Source: Sulfidibacterium sp964588415 (GTDB lineage Bacteria; Bacteroidota; Bacteroidia; Bacteroidales; F082). From it: 12,210 bases of DNA. Positions within the stretch are counted from its first letter, which is position 1. Each line of letters starts with the position of its first letter. Both the position numbers and the translations under genes were made by a program. The stretch lies in NCBI GenBank assembly GCA_964588415.1, contig CAZPPK010000087.1, forward strand, positions 1-12,210, written 5' to 3'. The notes under the pieces were generated by a model. The model had not been told where the DNA came from and did no database searches. It worked only from the letters and a program-made list of their open reading frames with translations. Shown one piece after another: positions 1-5,440 of the stretch.

Positions 1-427
1 CTAATAAAATCAATAAAATCAAACCATCGAACCGGCTGATACTGTCGGGTCTGCCAAAGATTTGATCGTTGGCCAGAACAAACAAAACAGCAACAACGAA
101 CAAACTGTAAGGAATATCCCTGAAGAAGGTAGTTTTACTCATCGTAACAGGGACAATGATTGCGGACACTCCGATTACCAAAAGCGTATTGGTGATGTTG
201 CTACCCAAAATATTTCCAAGTGCAAGGGCACTGTTTCCATGTGCACTGGCGAATATATTGACCATCAATTCCGGAAGGGAAGTTCCCAAAGCTACAACAG
301 TAAGCCCCATGATCATTTGCGAGACTTTCAAACGCGTTCCAATACTTGATGCGCCACTGACCAATGCCTGAGCTCCGGCAATCAGAGCAACAAAACCAAA
401 TACAAAAAGGAAATAATGTTGTAGCAT
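1..427 (-). CDS. Sodium/calcium exchanger (CaCA) family membrane protein, N-terminal part
   Basis: Reading leftwards from an ATG at 427 gives 142 codons with no stop, and the gene continues past the left edge. The product is very hydrophobic. It shows the first alpha-repeat of the CaCA superfamily: GTSLPEL at residues 48-54, followed by GNILGSNITN at 71-80. In this family these residues form the ion-binding half-sites, so a cation antiporter of the YrbG / K+-dependent Na+/Ca2+ exchanger type in the inner membrane is the likely product. A typical member has about 310-330 residues, so less than half is present and the second alpha-repeat is not visible. The ion specificity cannot be told from this part. 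It lies 87 nt downstream of the potassium channel gene in the same direction, but has its own -7 box at 460-467. Confidence 0.9.
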   Translation of the reverse strand, partial: MLQHYFLFVFGFVALIAGAQALVSGASSIGTRLKVSQMIMGLTVVALGTSLPELMVNIFASAHGNSALALGNILGSNITNTLLVIGVSAIIVPVTMSKTTFFRDIPYSLFVVAVLFVLANDQIFGRPDSISRFDGLILLILL

Positions 428-459
428 AATTGAATTTTGACTTGGATAGAATTGTGTGG

Positions 460-467
460 CAAAAGTA
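460..467 (-). promoter_or_regulatory. -7 promoter element TAnnTTTG for the exchanger gene
   Basis: On the minus strand the bases read TACTTTTG, an exact match to the Bacteroidota -7 element TAnnTTTG. It sits 32 nt before the ATG at 427, in the gap after the channel gene. No clear -33 TTTG is found at about 19 nt upstream, so the promoter is partial by sequence. Confidence 0.5.
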
Positions 468-514
468 AAAGAAAGGACTAATATTTAATGATAAACTTAA
501 CCTGAGAATTTTTC

Positions 515-1528
515 CTACGAAAGCACTGTTCCCCCCACAAACTTGGTAAGTTCTGCAATCTGATCAGACGTCCCTAAAACAAAAAGCTTGGAATTGGAAT
601 ACAATTGTGTATCTGGTGAAGGATTAACAATGTATTCTCCTGATGCTGTTTTAAATCCCACGATATTGGCACCGGTGATCTTCCTGTACCCTATTTCCTT
701 AATGGGTCTATTGATAAGATCGTCAGGTAAGTTATCACAGGAAATTTCCATCAGCTGGACGGGAGAATTTCCGCGCCGATTGAGACAGTCAAGGAATTCT
801 ACGACATCGGGCTGGGCGACTAATGTCGCCATGTGGGCACCTCCTACCCTTTCGGGCGTAACCACATTGTTGACACCAGCCATGCGCAGTTTCTTTTCAG
901 CACCTTCATTTGATGCCCGGCTGATGATTTTCAGGTCAGGATTTAAAGCCCTGGCACTCAATACAACATAGAGATTTTCTGCATCGTCCGGAAGGGCTGT
1001 AATAAGTGCAGCAGCTTTTTGTACGCCAGCCTTGATCAGCACATCGTCCACTGTTGCATCCCCTTCAATAAAATCGGTGCGTTCTAAGTTCCGGTTGACA
1101 ATCAGATCATGATTGCTATCAATGACCACTATCTTTTCCTTGTAAGCAATCAGTTCCTTCACAACCTGATTACCATTCCGGCCATAGCCACAGACAATGA
1201 CATGGTTTTTCATTTTTTTACGCTTTAAATTTCTATTATACTGCCCCAGGAAAGAGCCAAACTCGCGTTTGAGAAAGTTTTGAGTGATCTGTGAAATGAA
1301 ATAACCAACTACCCCAAGGCTCACCAGAATAAATATCATACTGAATATCTTGCCCCACGGTGATAAGGGGTGTATTGTTCCATAGCCAACAGTTGACATG
1401 CTGATGACCGTCATGAAAAGAGCATCAAGAAAAGAAAATTTTTCGAAATACATAAACCCGGCAGTACCTACCATGGTCAGCAGAAGAACCAATATGGCTC
1501 CTTTCACAAATTCTGAAGAATTTTTCAA
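515..1528 (-). CDS. Two-TM potassium channel with RCK domain (MthK/TrkA-N type)
   Basis: The 337-residue product is an inner-membrane K+ channel subunit gated by a cytoplasmic ligand-binding domain. A first membrane helix lies at about 9-28, the pore helix at 34-45, the K+ selectivity filter TVGYG at 46-50 and a second helix at about 61-84. A Rossmann RCK-N domain follows, with GYGRNG at 114-119 and the acidic end of strand 2 at VIDSN (135-139). The RCK-C (TrkA-C) domain covers about 255-335. Length and order match MthK-like channels. The chosen start is a TTG at 1528; no in-frame ATG lies upstream or before TM1, and a GTG at 1507 (residue 8) is an alternative. An internal ATG at residue 106 directly precedes the RCK domain. 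The ligand (nucleotide, Ca2+ or other) cannot be read from the sequence. The gene is divergent from the thioredoxin gene. Confidence 0.93.
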   Translation of the reverse strand: MKNSSEFVKGAILVLLLTMVGTAGFMYFEKFSFLDALFMTVISMSTVGYGTIHPLSPWGKIFSMIFILVSLGVVGYFISQITQNFLKREFGSFLGQYNRNLKRKKMKNHVIVCGYGRNGNQVVKELIAYKEKIVVIDSNHDLIVNRNLERTDFIEGDATVDDVLIKAGVQKAAALITALPDDAENLYVVLSARALNPDLKIISRASNEGAEKKLRMAGVNNVVTPERVGGAHMATLVAQPDVVEFLDCLNRRGNSPVQLMEISCDNLPDDLINRPIKEIGYRKITGANIVGFKTASGEYIVNPSPDTQLYSNSKLFVLGTSDQIAELTKFVGGTVLS

Positions 1529-1595
1529 GTTACAGGAAGTTGGTTGAAAGTTAAACTCACATAAAATACTTTCTAACGAAGATTCAACATCTATA

Positions 1596-1603
1596 CAAAT
1601 TTA
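1596..1603 (-). promoter_or_regulatory. -7 promoter element TAnnTTTG for the potassium channel gene
   Basis: The minus strand reads TAAATTTG, an exact -7 match, 67 nt before the TTG start at 1528. No good -33 TTTG is seen at the expected spacing. It shares the 190-nt divergent region 1529-1718 with the promoter of the thioredoxin gene. Confidence 0.45.
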
Positions 1604-1665
1604 GCAAAATAAAGTGATATAACACCGTACAGAATTTGTTTTCCTCGTTAAAAAAGAAAAATATT

Positions 1666-1673
1666 TACATTTG
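1666..1673 (+). promoter_or_regulatory. -7 promoter element TAnnTTTG for the TlpA-like gene
   Basis: The bases TACATTTG match the Bacteroidota -7 consensus exactly, 45 nt before the ATG at 1719. The nearest TTTG upstream (1635-1638) is 27 nt away, too far for a standard -33 element. The box also argues against a TTG start at 1671, which would lie inside it. Confidence 0.5.
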
Positions 1674-1718
1674 GTGGCTGTTATATATAAATTACGTTCA
1701 TATTTAAAATATGTTGTT

Positions 1719-2243
1719 ATGAAATTCAAAAGCTTTACACTCCTATTTCTTTTTTTCAGCCTTGTTGCTTTTTCGCAAAATGAAGTCAACCGTGGATATC
1801 ATGTAAAAGTAGGTGATAAAGCGCCTAACATTACATTGCATCTTACCAACGGAACAACAACTACTATTAACCAATTGAGAGGTAAAGTTGTCGTATTGCA
1901 GTTTACAGCAAGCTGGTGCTCAGTGTGCCGGAGAGAAATGCCACACCTTGAAAAAGAAATTTGGGAAGCTAATAAAAATAAAAATTTCCTACTGATAGCT
2001 GTTGATTTTCAACAACCTAAAGATACAGCAGTCGCTTTTAAAAAGGAGATGAAAATCACTTACCCGATGGCCGTAGATCCCACCGGGGCTGAGTTCTATG
2101 ACTTTGCTGTGAAAAATGCCGGCGTTACGCGAAATATCGTCATCGACCAGCATGGAAAAATTGCTTTTCTTACCCGTCTGTATGACAGGAATGAATTTTT
2201 GGCAATGAAAAAAGAGATCAGGAAACTTCTCAGCAAAAACTGA
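1719..2243 (+). CDS. TlpA-like secreted thioredoxin-fold protein
   Basis: The 174-residue product starts with a signal peptide: Lys at 2 and 4, hydrophobic core at 6-18, likely cleavage after AFSQ (17-20). It has no lipobox Cys, so a soluble exported protein is expected. The mature part is a TlpA/ResA-like or AhpC/TSA-like thioredoxin fold. The redox motif CSVC lies at 67-70 within ASWCSVC, followed by the usual REMP. The second half has FLLIAVD (90-96) and the strand GVTRNIVID (135-143), where most thioredoxins have a cis-proline but this protein has Thr. It probably reduces or oxidises cysteines in the cell envelope; the partner is unknown. The frame is open back to a TTG at 1671, but the ATG at 1719 is chosen because the signal peptide begins there and 1671 overlaps the promoter. 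Its TGA lies one base from the folA stop on the other strand. Confidence 0.9.
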   Translation: MKFKSFTLLFLFFSLVAFSQNEVNRGYHVKVGDKAPNITLHLTNGTTTTINQLRGKVVVLQFTASWCSVCRREMPHLEKEIWEANKNKNFLLIAVDFQQPKDTAVAFKKEMKITYPMAVDPTGAEFYDFAVKNAGVTRNIVIDQHGKIAFLTRLYDRNEFLAMKKEIRKLLSKN

Positions 2244-2244
2244 T

Positions 2245-2748
2245 TTACTCTCTCAGATAAGTTTCGAAAGAATAGCTGAAGTCACTTTGCGGGTCATCAT
2301 CAACCCGCAGACTTTCAACAAGTTCCCATTCGTCAGCAGAAACCTCCGGAAAAGATGTGTCCCCATTAAAAAACTTATGAATCCGGGTGATAAATAATTT
2401 TTGTGCCAGGGGCAGAAACTGTGCATATATATTCCCGCCACCAATAATAAAATTTTCACCTTCGGTATCCATTTTCTCAATCGCATCTTCAATGGAATAA
2501 GCTAAAATGCAGGATTCTGCTTCCAAATTCCTGTTTCTGGTGATTACGATATTTGTACGTAAAGGCAATGGGCGAACAGGAAGTGATTGAAAAGTTTTAC
2601 TTCCCATGACCACTGTATGCCCACTTGTAAGTTTTTTAAACCGCTTTAAATCGCTGGATATATGCCATAAAAGATCATTGTCGTTACCAATGACACCATT
2701 TTCCGCGACTGCAGCAATAATCGTTATATTTTTAGCTCTTTTTTCCAA
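2245..2748 (-). CDS. folA: Dihydrofolate reductase
   Basis: The 167-residue product reduces dihydrofolate to tetrahydrofolate with NADPH in the cytoplasm, feeding thymidylate and purine synthesis. The family blocks are all present in order: IIAAVAENGVIG near the N-terminus, LLWHI with the catalytic acidic residue Asp33 in SSDLKRFK, TVVMGSKTF, the RTNIVITRN strand, FIIGGGNIY and LFITRIH. The length is normal for a chromosomal enzyme. The only start without an earlier stop is a TTG at 2748, which adds about six residues before the usual N-terminus; a purine-rich AAAGGAG touches the TTG, closer than a normal Shine-Dalgarno site. It is the last gene of the yicC-gmk-MDR-folA run, 16 nt after the MDR stop. 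No thyA, its frequent partner, is in the window. Confidence 0.95.
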   Translation of the reverse strand: MEKRAKNITIIAAVAENGVIGNDNDLLWHISSDLKRFKKLTSGHTVVMGSKTFQSLPVRPLPLRTNIVITRNRNLEAESCILAYSIEDAIEKMDTEGENFIIGGGNIYAQFLPLAQKLFITRIHKFFNGDTSFPEVSADEWELVESLRVDDDPQSDFSYSFETYLRE

Positions 2749-2764
2749 CTCCTTTCGTCCTTTT

Positions 2765-3766
2765 CTATTTGGGTGAAATTAAAATCTTTCCGGCGCTCAT
2801 TTGACGGAGATAATTTGTTAATCCGGTCGTAATGTGATCAAAATCAGTCGTGCTTTGGATGCGAGTTTTGTACGTCCCGTCAATGAACCGAGCCTGCATT
2901 TCTTTCGATATTTCATCAAAATATTCATCATCAAGCATTTCGCGCCATGTAGCAAGGTTAAAACCCGAAACAATTTTATCTTTAAAAATGAGTCCCAGTG
3001 GATCTATCCCGGAAACCGGCTGATTGGATAAGCCACCGTAAATAACTATTTCGGACCCTTCAGGCATAGCGTTTAATATCCTTCCGGTAAGCTCCCCTCC
3101 CACTGCATCAAACGTAAGCAGCGCTTCCATCTTCTCTGACAATTTACTTAATTTTTTTTCAAAATCGGGATCATTTTCCAGCAAAACATATTCGGCGCCG
3201 GCTTTTTTCAGGCTTTCAAGGCTCTCCATTTTTCGAACTATGTCAATGACTTTTATATTAAGTTCGCCGGCCATTTGCCTTACAAAAGCAGCAACCTGTC
3301 CTCCTGCGGCATTTTGAATGATGCATGGAACGCTATGTAAAAGGGCAATGTCCAGCAATCCTCTGGCAGTAAATGGATTGATGGCAAAACAAGCAGCCTG
3401 GTCCATGTCCATCTGCCCATCCAGAACGACAAGGTTTTTTTTGCTCAAGCAGATGTATTCTGACCAGGTTCCGTCGCGGTCGCCCTGTGAAAAAAAACAA
3501 ACTTTTTCTTCAATGAGGTTTTCGGCACCTTCGCCAGCGTCAACCACAACTCCAGATCCTTCCAAGCCGGGAACAGCAGGCAGGGTTTTCACAATATTGT
3601 AGCCACCTTCCATAAACGCAATATCAGATGGATTGCAAGGTGCAGCATGAACTTTGATCAACACTTCATCTTTTGCAGGTTTTGGCATTTTTGATTCAAC
3701 GACCTGAAGGCTCAAAATTGCTCTAAGAATGTTTTTTTTATAGTTAGGCAATACAATCTTCCTCAT
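2765..3766 (-). CDS. Zinc-free MDR-family NAD(P)H-dependent oxidoreductase (enoyl-reductase/quinone-reductase-like)
   Basis: The 333-residue product is a medium-chain dehydrogenase/reductase. The N-terminal GroES-like part has NPSDI (45-49), VPGLEGSG (65-72) and GTWSEY (99-104). The Rossmann part begins at about 148 with IIQNAAGGQVAAF and ends its second strand at IDIVRK (174-179). NPSDI together with IIQNAA resembles the 2-enoyl thioester reductase (ETR/MECR) branch more than alcohol dehydrogenases. The Cys/His zinc ligands of ADHs are not evident. The usual AxxGxxG loop reads A153-xx-G156-xx-A159, with the last Gly replaced by Ala. The substrate is not determinable: enoyl-thioester, quinone or another enone are all possible. 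The gene sits 32 nt after gmk and 16 nt before folA, so it is probably co-transcribed with them. Confidence 0.85.
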   Translation of the reverse strand: MRKIVLPNYKKNILRAILSLQVVESKMPKPAKDEVLIKVHAAPCNPSDIAFMEGGYNIVKTLPAVPGLEGSGVVVDAGEGAENLIEEKVCFFSQGDRDGTWSEYICLSKKNLVVLDGQMDMDQAACFAINPFTARGLLDIALLHSVPCIIQNAAGGQVAAFVRQMAGELNIKVIDIVRKMESLESLKKAGAEYVLLENDPDFEKKLSKLSEKMEALLTFDAVGGELTGRILNAMPEGSEIVIYGGLSNQPVSGIDPLGLIFKDKIVSGFNLATWREMLDDEYFDEISKEMQARFIDGTYKTRIQSTTDFDHITTGLTNYLRQMSAGKILISPK

Positions 3767-3791
3767 GAGATTTTGTTCTTAGGATTAATTT

Positions 3792-3812
3792 AAAAAGATC
3801 ATCGATCTTTTT
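3792..3812 (-). terminator. Perfect 9-bp inverted repeat over the gmk stop, possible weak terminator or attenuator
   Basis: AAAAAGATC and GATCTTTTT are perfect complements separated by three bases, and the gmk TGA (3801-3799) falls inside. On the minus-strand transcript the right arm ends in five U, so it has the shape of a weak, AT-rich intrinsic terminator within the gmk/MDR junction. Only four stem pairs are GATC and the rest are A-U, so strong termination is doubtful. The symmetry would also give a similar hairpin on the opposite strand. Confidence 0.35.
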
Positions 3813-4389
3813 CGTTTAGAAATTCTTTTACGACAGCTAGGCTGCAACTTTTTGACTTTTCAAGCACATCATTCACCAGCACGATATCAAATTTTTCCTC
3901 AAATTCCAGTTCATAGGATGCGCGGGCAATTCTTTTGCTGATACTTTCTTCGCTTTCAGTTAAACGGTGGTGTAACCTGCTTTTGAGAACCGCAATGGAA
4001 GGCGGCCTGATGAAAATGGCAAGCGCTTCCTGTCCGTAAATCCTTTTAATACTCAATCCGCCCTTTACATCCACATCAAAAACCACAGAATTTCCCCGGT
4101 TCCTGATGCGCTCCACTTCACTTTTCAACGTTCCATATAACTGGTTGTTATAAACTTCTTCCCATTCCACAAACTCACCACCGGCAACTTTTTCCTTAAA
4201 CACGTCGGTACTCAGATAATAATAATCCACACCGTCTTTTTCGCCAGGCCTTGCTTCGCGATTTGTGGCTGAAACCGAAAACTCGAGATTGGGCAGTTGC
4301 GTCATAATATAATGAACCAATGTTGTTTTTCCAGATCCTGAAGGCGCAGAAAAGATAACCAGCTTACCTTTTTTAATTTCACTTTTCAT
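3799..4389 (-). CDS. gmk: Guanylate kinase
   Basis: The 196-residue cytoplasmic enzyme phosphorylates GMP to GDP with ATP. It has the P-loop SAPSGSGKTT (14-23) near the N-terminus. The GMP-binding segment SATNREARPGEKDG follows, then GEFVEWEEVYNNQLYGT (71-87) and the VVFDVDVKGG strand (102-111). The lid carries RLTESEESISKRI, and the C-terminal part FDIVLVNDVLE is typical. The ATG at 4389 is chosen because it overlaps the yicC stop as TGATG, a common translational-coupling arrangement; a GTG one codon earlier (4392) would add a single Met. Gmk downstream of yicC is a conserved pairing in many bacteria. An inverted repeat spans its stop codon. Confidence 0.97.
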   Translation of the reverse strand: MKSEIKKGKLVIFSAPSGSGKTTLVHYIMTQLPNLEFSVSATNREARPGEKDGVDYYYLSTDVFKEKVAGGEFVEWEEVYNNQLYGTLKSEVERIRNRGNSVVFDVDVKGGLSIKRIYGQEALAIFIRPPSIAVLKSRLHHRLTESEESISKRIARASYELEFEEKFDIVLVNDVLEKSKSCSLAVVKEFLNEKDR

Positions 4390-5264
4390 CACAACACGTT
4401 CAGCATTTGTTCTTTTAATTTTTCCAGTTCATCTTTCATCAGTACCACCAGCTTTTGCAACATGGCATCATTGGCCTTCGAGCCCAGGGTGTTGATTTCA
4501 CGACCGATTTCCTGAAGTACAAAAGCCAGTTTTTTGCCCACCATTTCTTCTGTATCAAGAACTTCGGTGAAATAATTACAATGTTTTCCAAGGCGTATCT
4601 TTTCCTCGGTAATATCCAGTTTTTCAATGTAAAAGATGATTTCCTGCTCCAAACGGTTTTCATCATAGCGGACATCCGAAAAGTATTGCTCAAGGCTGCC
4701 TTTCATCCTTTCTCTTATTTTTTCTATCCTCGATTCTTCATATTCCGGAACACGTTCCAGAAAACTGAGAATATTCTGAATGCGCATTTTGAAATCTTCT
4801 TCCAGAATGGCACCTTCCTGCAACCTGAAATTATTTACATGCTCAAGAGCTTCCTGAATTTTTTTCTCTATAATAATCCAGTCACCATTGTTAAGTTCTG
4901 TTTCAGGGGTGGAGAAGACATCCGGGAAACGTGTGATCATAGGGAGGAACCCCTTTTCAGTGTCTTCTCCCAACTCTTTGGAAATTTCTTTCAGCTCACG
5001 GTAATATTCTATTACGCGGTCCTTGTTGATTTTTAGAGTATTGTTCTGTTTTCCTTCTTCAAAAGAAATGCTGAAATCAACTTTACCGCGACTTAGCTCG
5101 TTAGAAATAAGCCTTCTTAAATCAAGTTCTTTCGACCTGAACTGTTGCGGAAGACGCATATTTAAATCCAGTTGCTTGCTATTAAGCGTTCTGAATTCAA
5201 CGGTTAAATTATAACCCGGCAATTCGGCAACAGACTTTCCGTAGCCGGTCATGGATTTTATCAT
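4389..5264 (-). CDS. yicC: YicC/YloC family endoribonuclease
   Basis: The 291-residue product begins with MIKSMTGYGKS, the hallmark N-terminus of the YicC/YloC family, and keeps LNSKQLDLNMRLP at about residues 28-40. The C-terminal DUF1732-type helical part has EEMVGKKLAF, the block REINTLGSKAND and a Lys/Glu-rich end. Length matches the family (about 290). E. coli YicC and B. subtilis YloC have been reported to act as endoribonucleases, so a role in RNA turnover in the cytoplasm is the best inference. It is the first gene of the leftward run, and its TGA overlaps the gmk ATG. A -7 box lies 18 nt before its ATG. A long open frame on the other strand (4455-5036) is an antisense shadow. Confidence 0.94.
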   Translation of the reverse strand: MIKSMTGYGKSVAELPGYNLTVEFRTLNSKQLDLNMRLPQQFRSKELDLRRLISNELSRGKVDFSISFEEGKQNNTLKINKDRVIEYYRELKEISKELGEDTEKGFLPMITRFPDVFSTPETELNNGDWIIIEKKIQEALEHVNNFRLQEGAILEEDFKMRIQNILSFLERVPEYEESRIEKIRERMKGSLEQYFSDVRYDENRLEQEIIFYIEKLDITEEKIRLGKHCNYFTEVLDTEEMVGKKLAFVLQEIGREINTLGSKANDAMLQKLVVLMKDELEKLKEQMLNVL

Positions 5265-5282
5265 AATGAATCATTTTAAAAG

Positions 5283-5290
5283 CAAATATA
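5283..5290 (-). promoter_or_regulatory. -7 promoter element TAnnTTTG for the yicC-gmk-MDR-folA run
   Basis: The minus strand reads TATATTTG, an exact -7 match, 18 nt before the yicC ATG at 5264. A -33 TTTG at 19 nt is not evident; that place is partly taken by the inverted repeat at 5298-5330. The implied leader is about 10-15 nt. Confidence 0.5.
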
Positions 5291-5297
5291 CAATTCT

Positions 5298-5330
5298 AAA
5301 CGGGTTCTCGAATAAGAAAATGAACCGTTT
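5298..5330. repeat. Imperfect inverted repeat in the yicC/TPR divergent region
   Basis: AAACGGGTTC (5298-5307) and GAACCGTTT (5322-5330) are complementary with one unpaired G, separated by 14 bases. The pair is centred just upstream of the yicC -7 box, about where a -33 element would be. It could be an operator, or chance in AT-rich DNA. No protein can be assigned to it. Confidence 0.3.
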
Positions 5331-5401
5331 TACAGGAATAAGGATATGAATAGTGAAATTAATATCAAACTTAAACTATCTCAGCAATTTGAATAAAAGC
5401 G

Positions 5402-5432
5402 TTTGTGTTTTGCAAAAGAAAATCTAAATTTG
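5402..5432 (+). promoter_or_regulatory. Full Bacteroidota promoter TTTG-N19-TAnnTTTG for the TPR gene
   Basis: TTTG at 5402-5405 and TAAATTTG at 5425-5432 are separated by exactly 19 nt, a perfect match to the -33/-7 consensus described for Bacteroides. The -7 box ends only 8 nt before the ATG at 5441. Transcription should therefore start within about five bases of the start codon, giving a nearly leaderless mRNA. Confidence 0.75.
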
Positions 5433-5440
5433 CACTGAAG

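Noticed and set aside
62..371. Two + strand open frames (62-349 and 156-371)
   Set aside because: They lie antisense to the exchanger gene, whose minus-strand frame shows clear CaCA motifs; the + strand products show no domain, and their reading follows from the hydrophobic codons opposite.
588..971. + strand open frame of 127 codons
   Set aside because: Antisense shadow of the RCK part of the potassium channel; no recognisable motif and no promoter or plausible start context.
1671..1718. N-terminal extension of the thioredoxin gene from TTG at 1671
   Set aside because: The extension overlaps the -7 box and would put 16 residues before a good signal peptide.
4455..5036. + strand open frame of 193 codons, the longest shadow in the window
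   Set aside because: Lies fully inside yicC on the other strand. The product is rich in Phe and Ile as expected from reading Glu/Lys codons backwards, and no -7 box precedes it.
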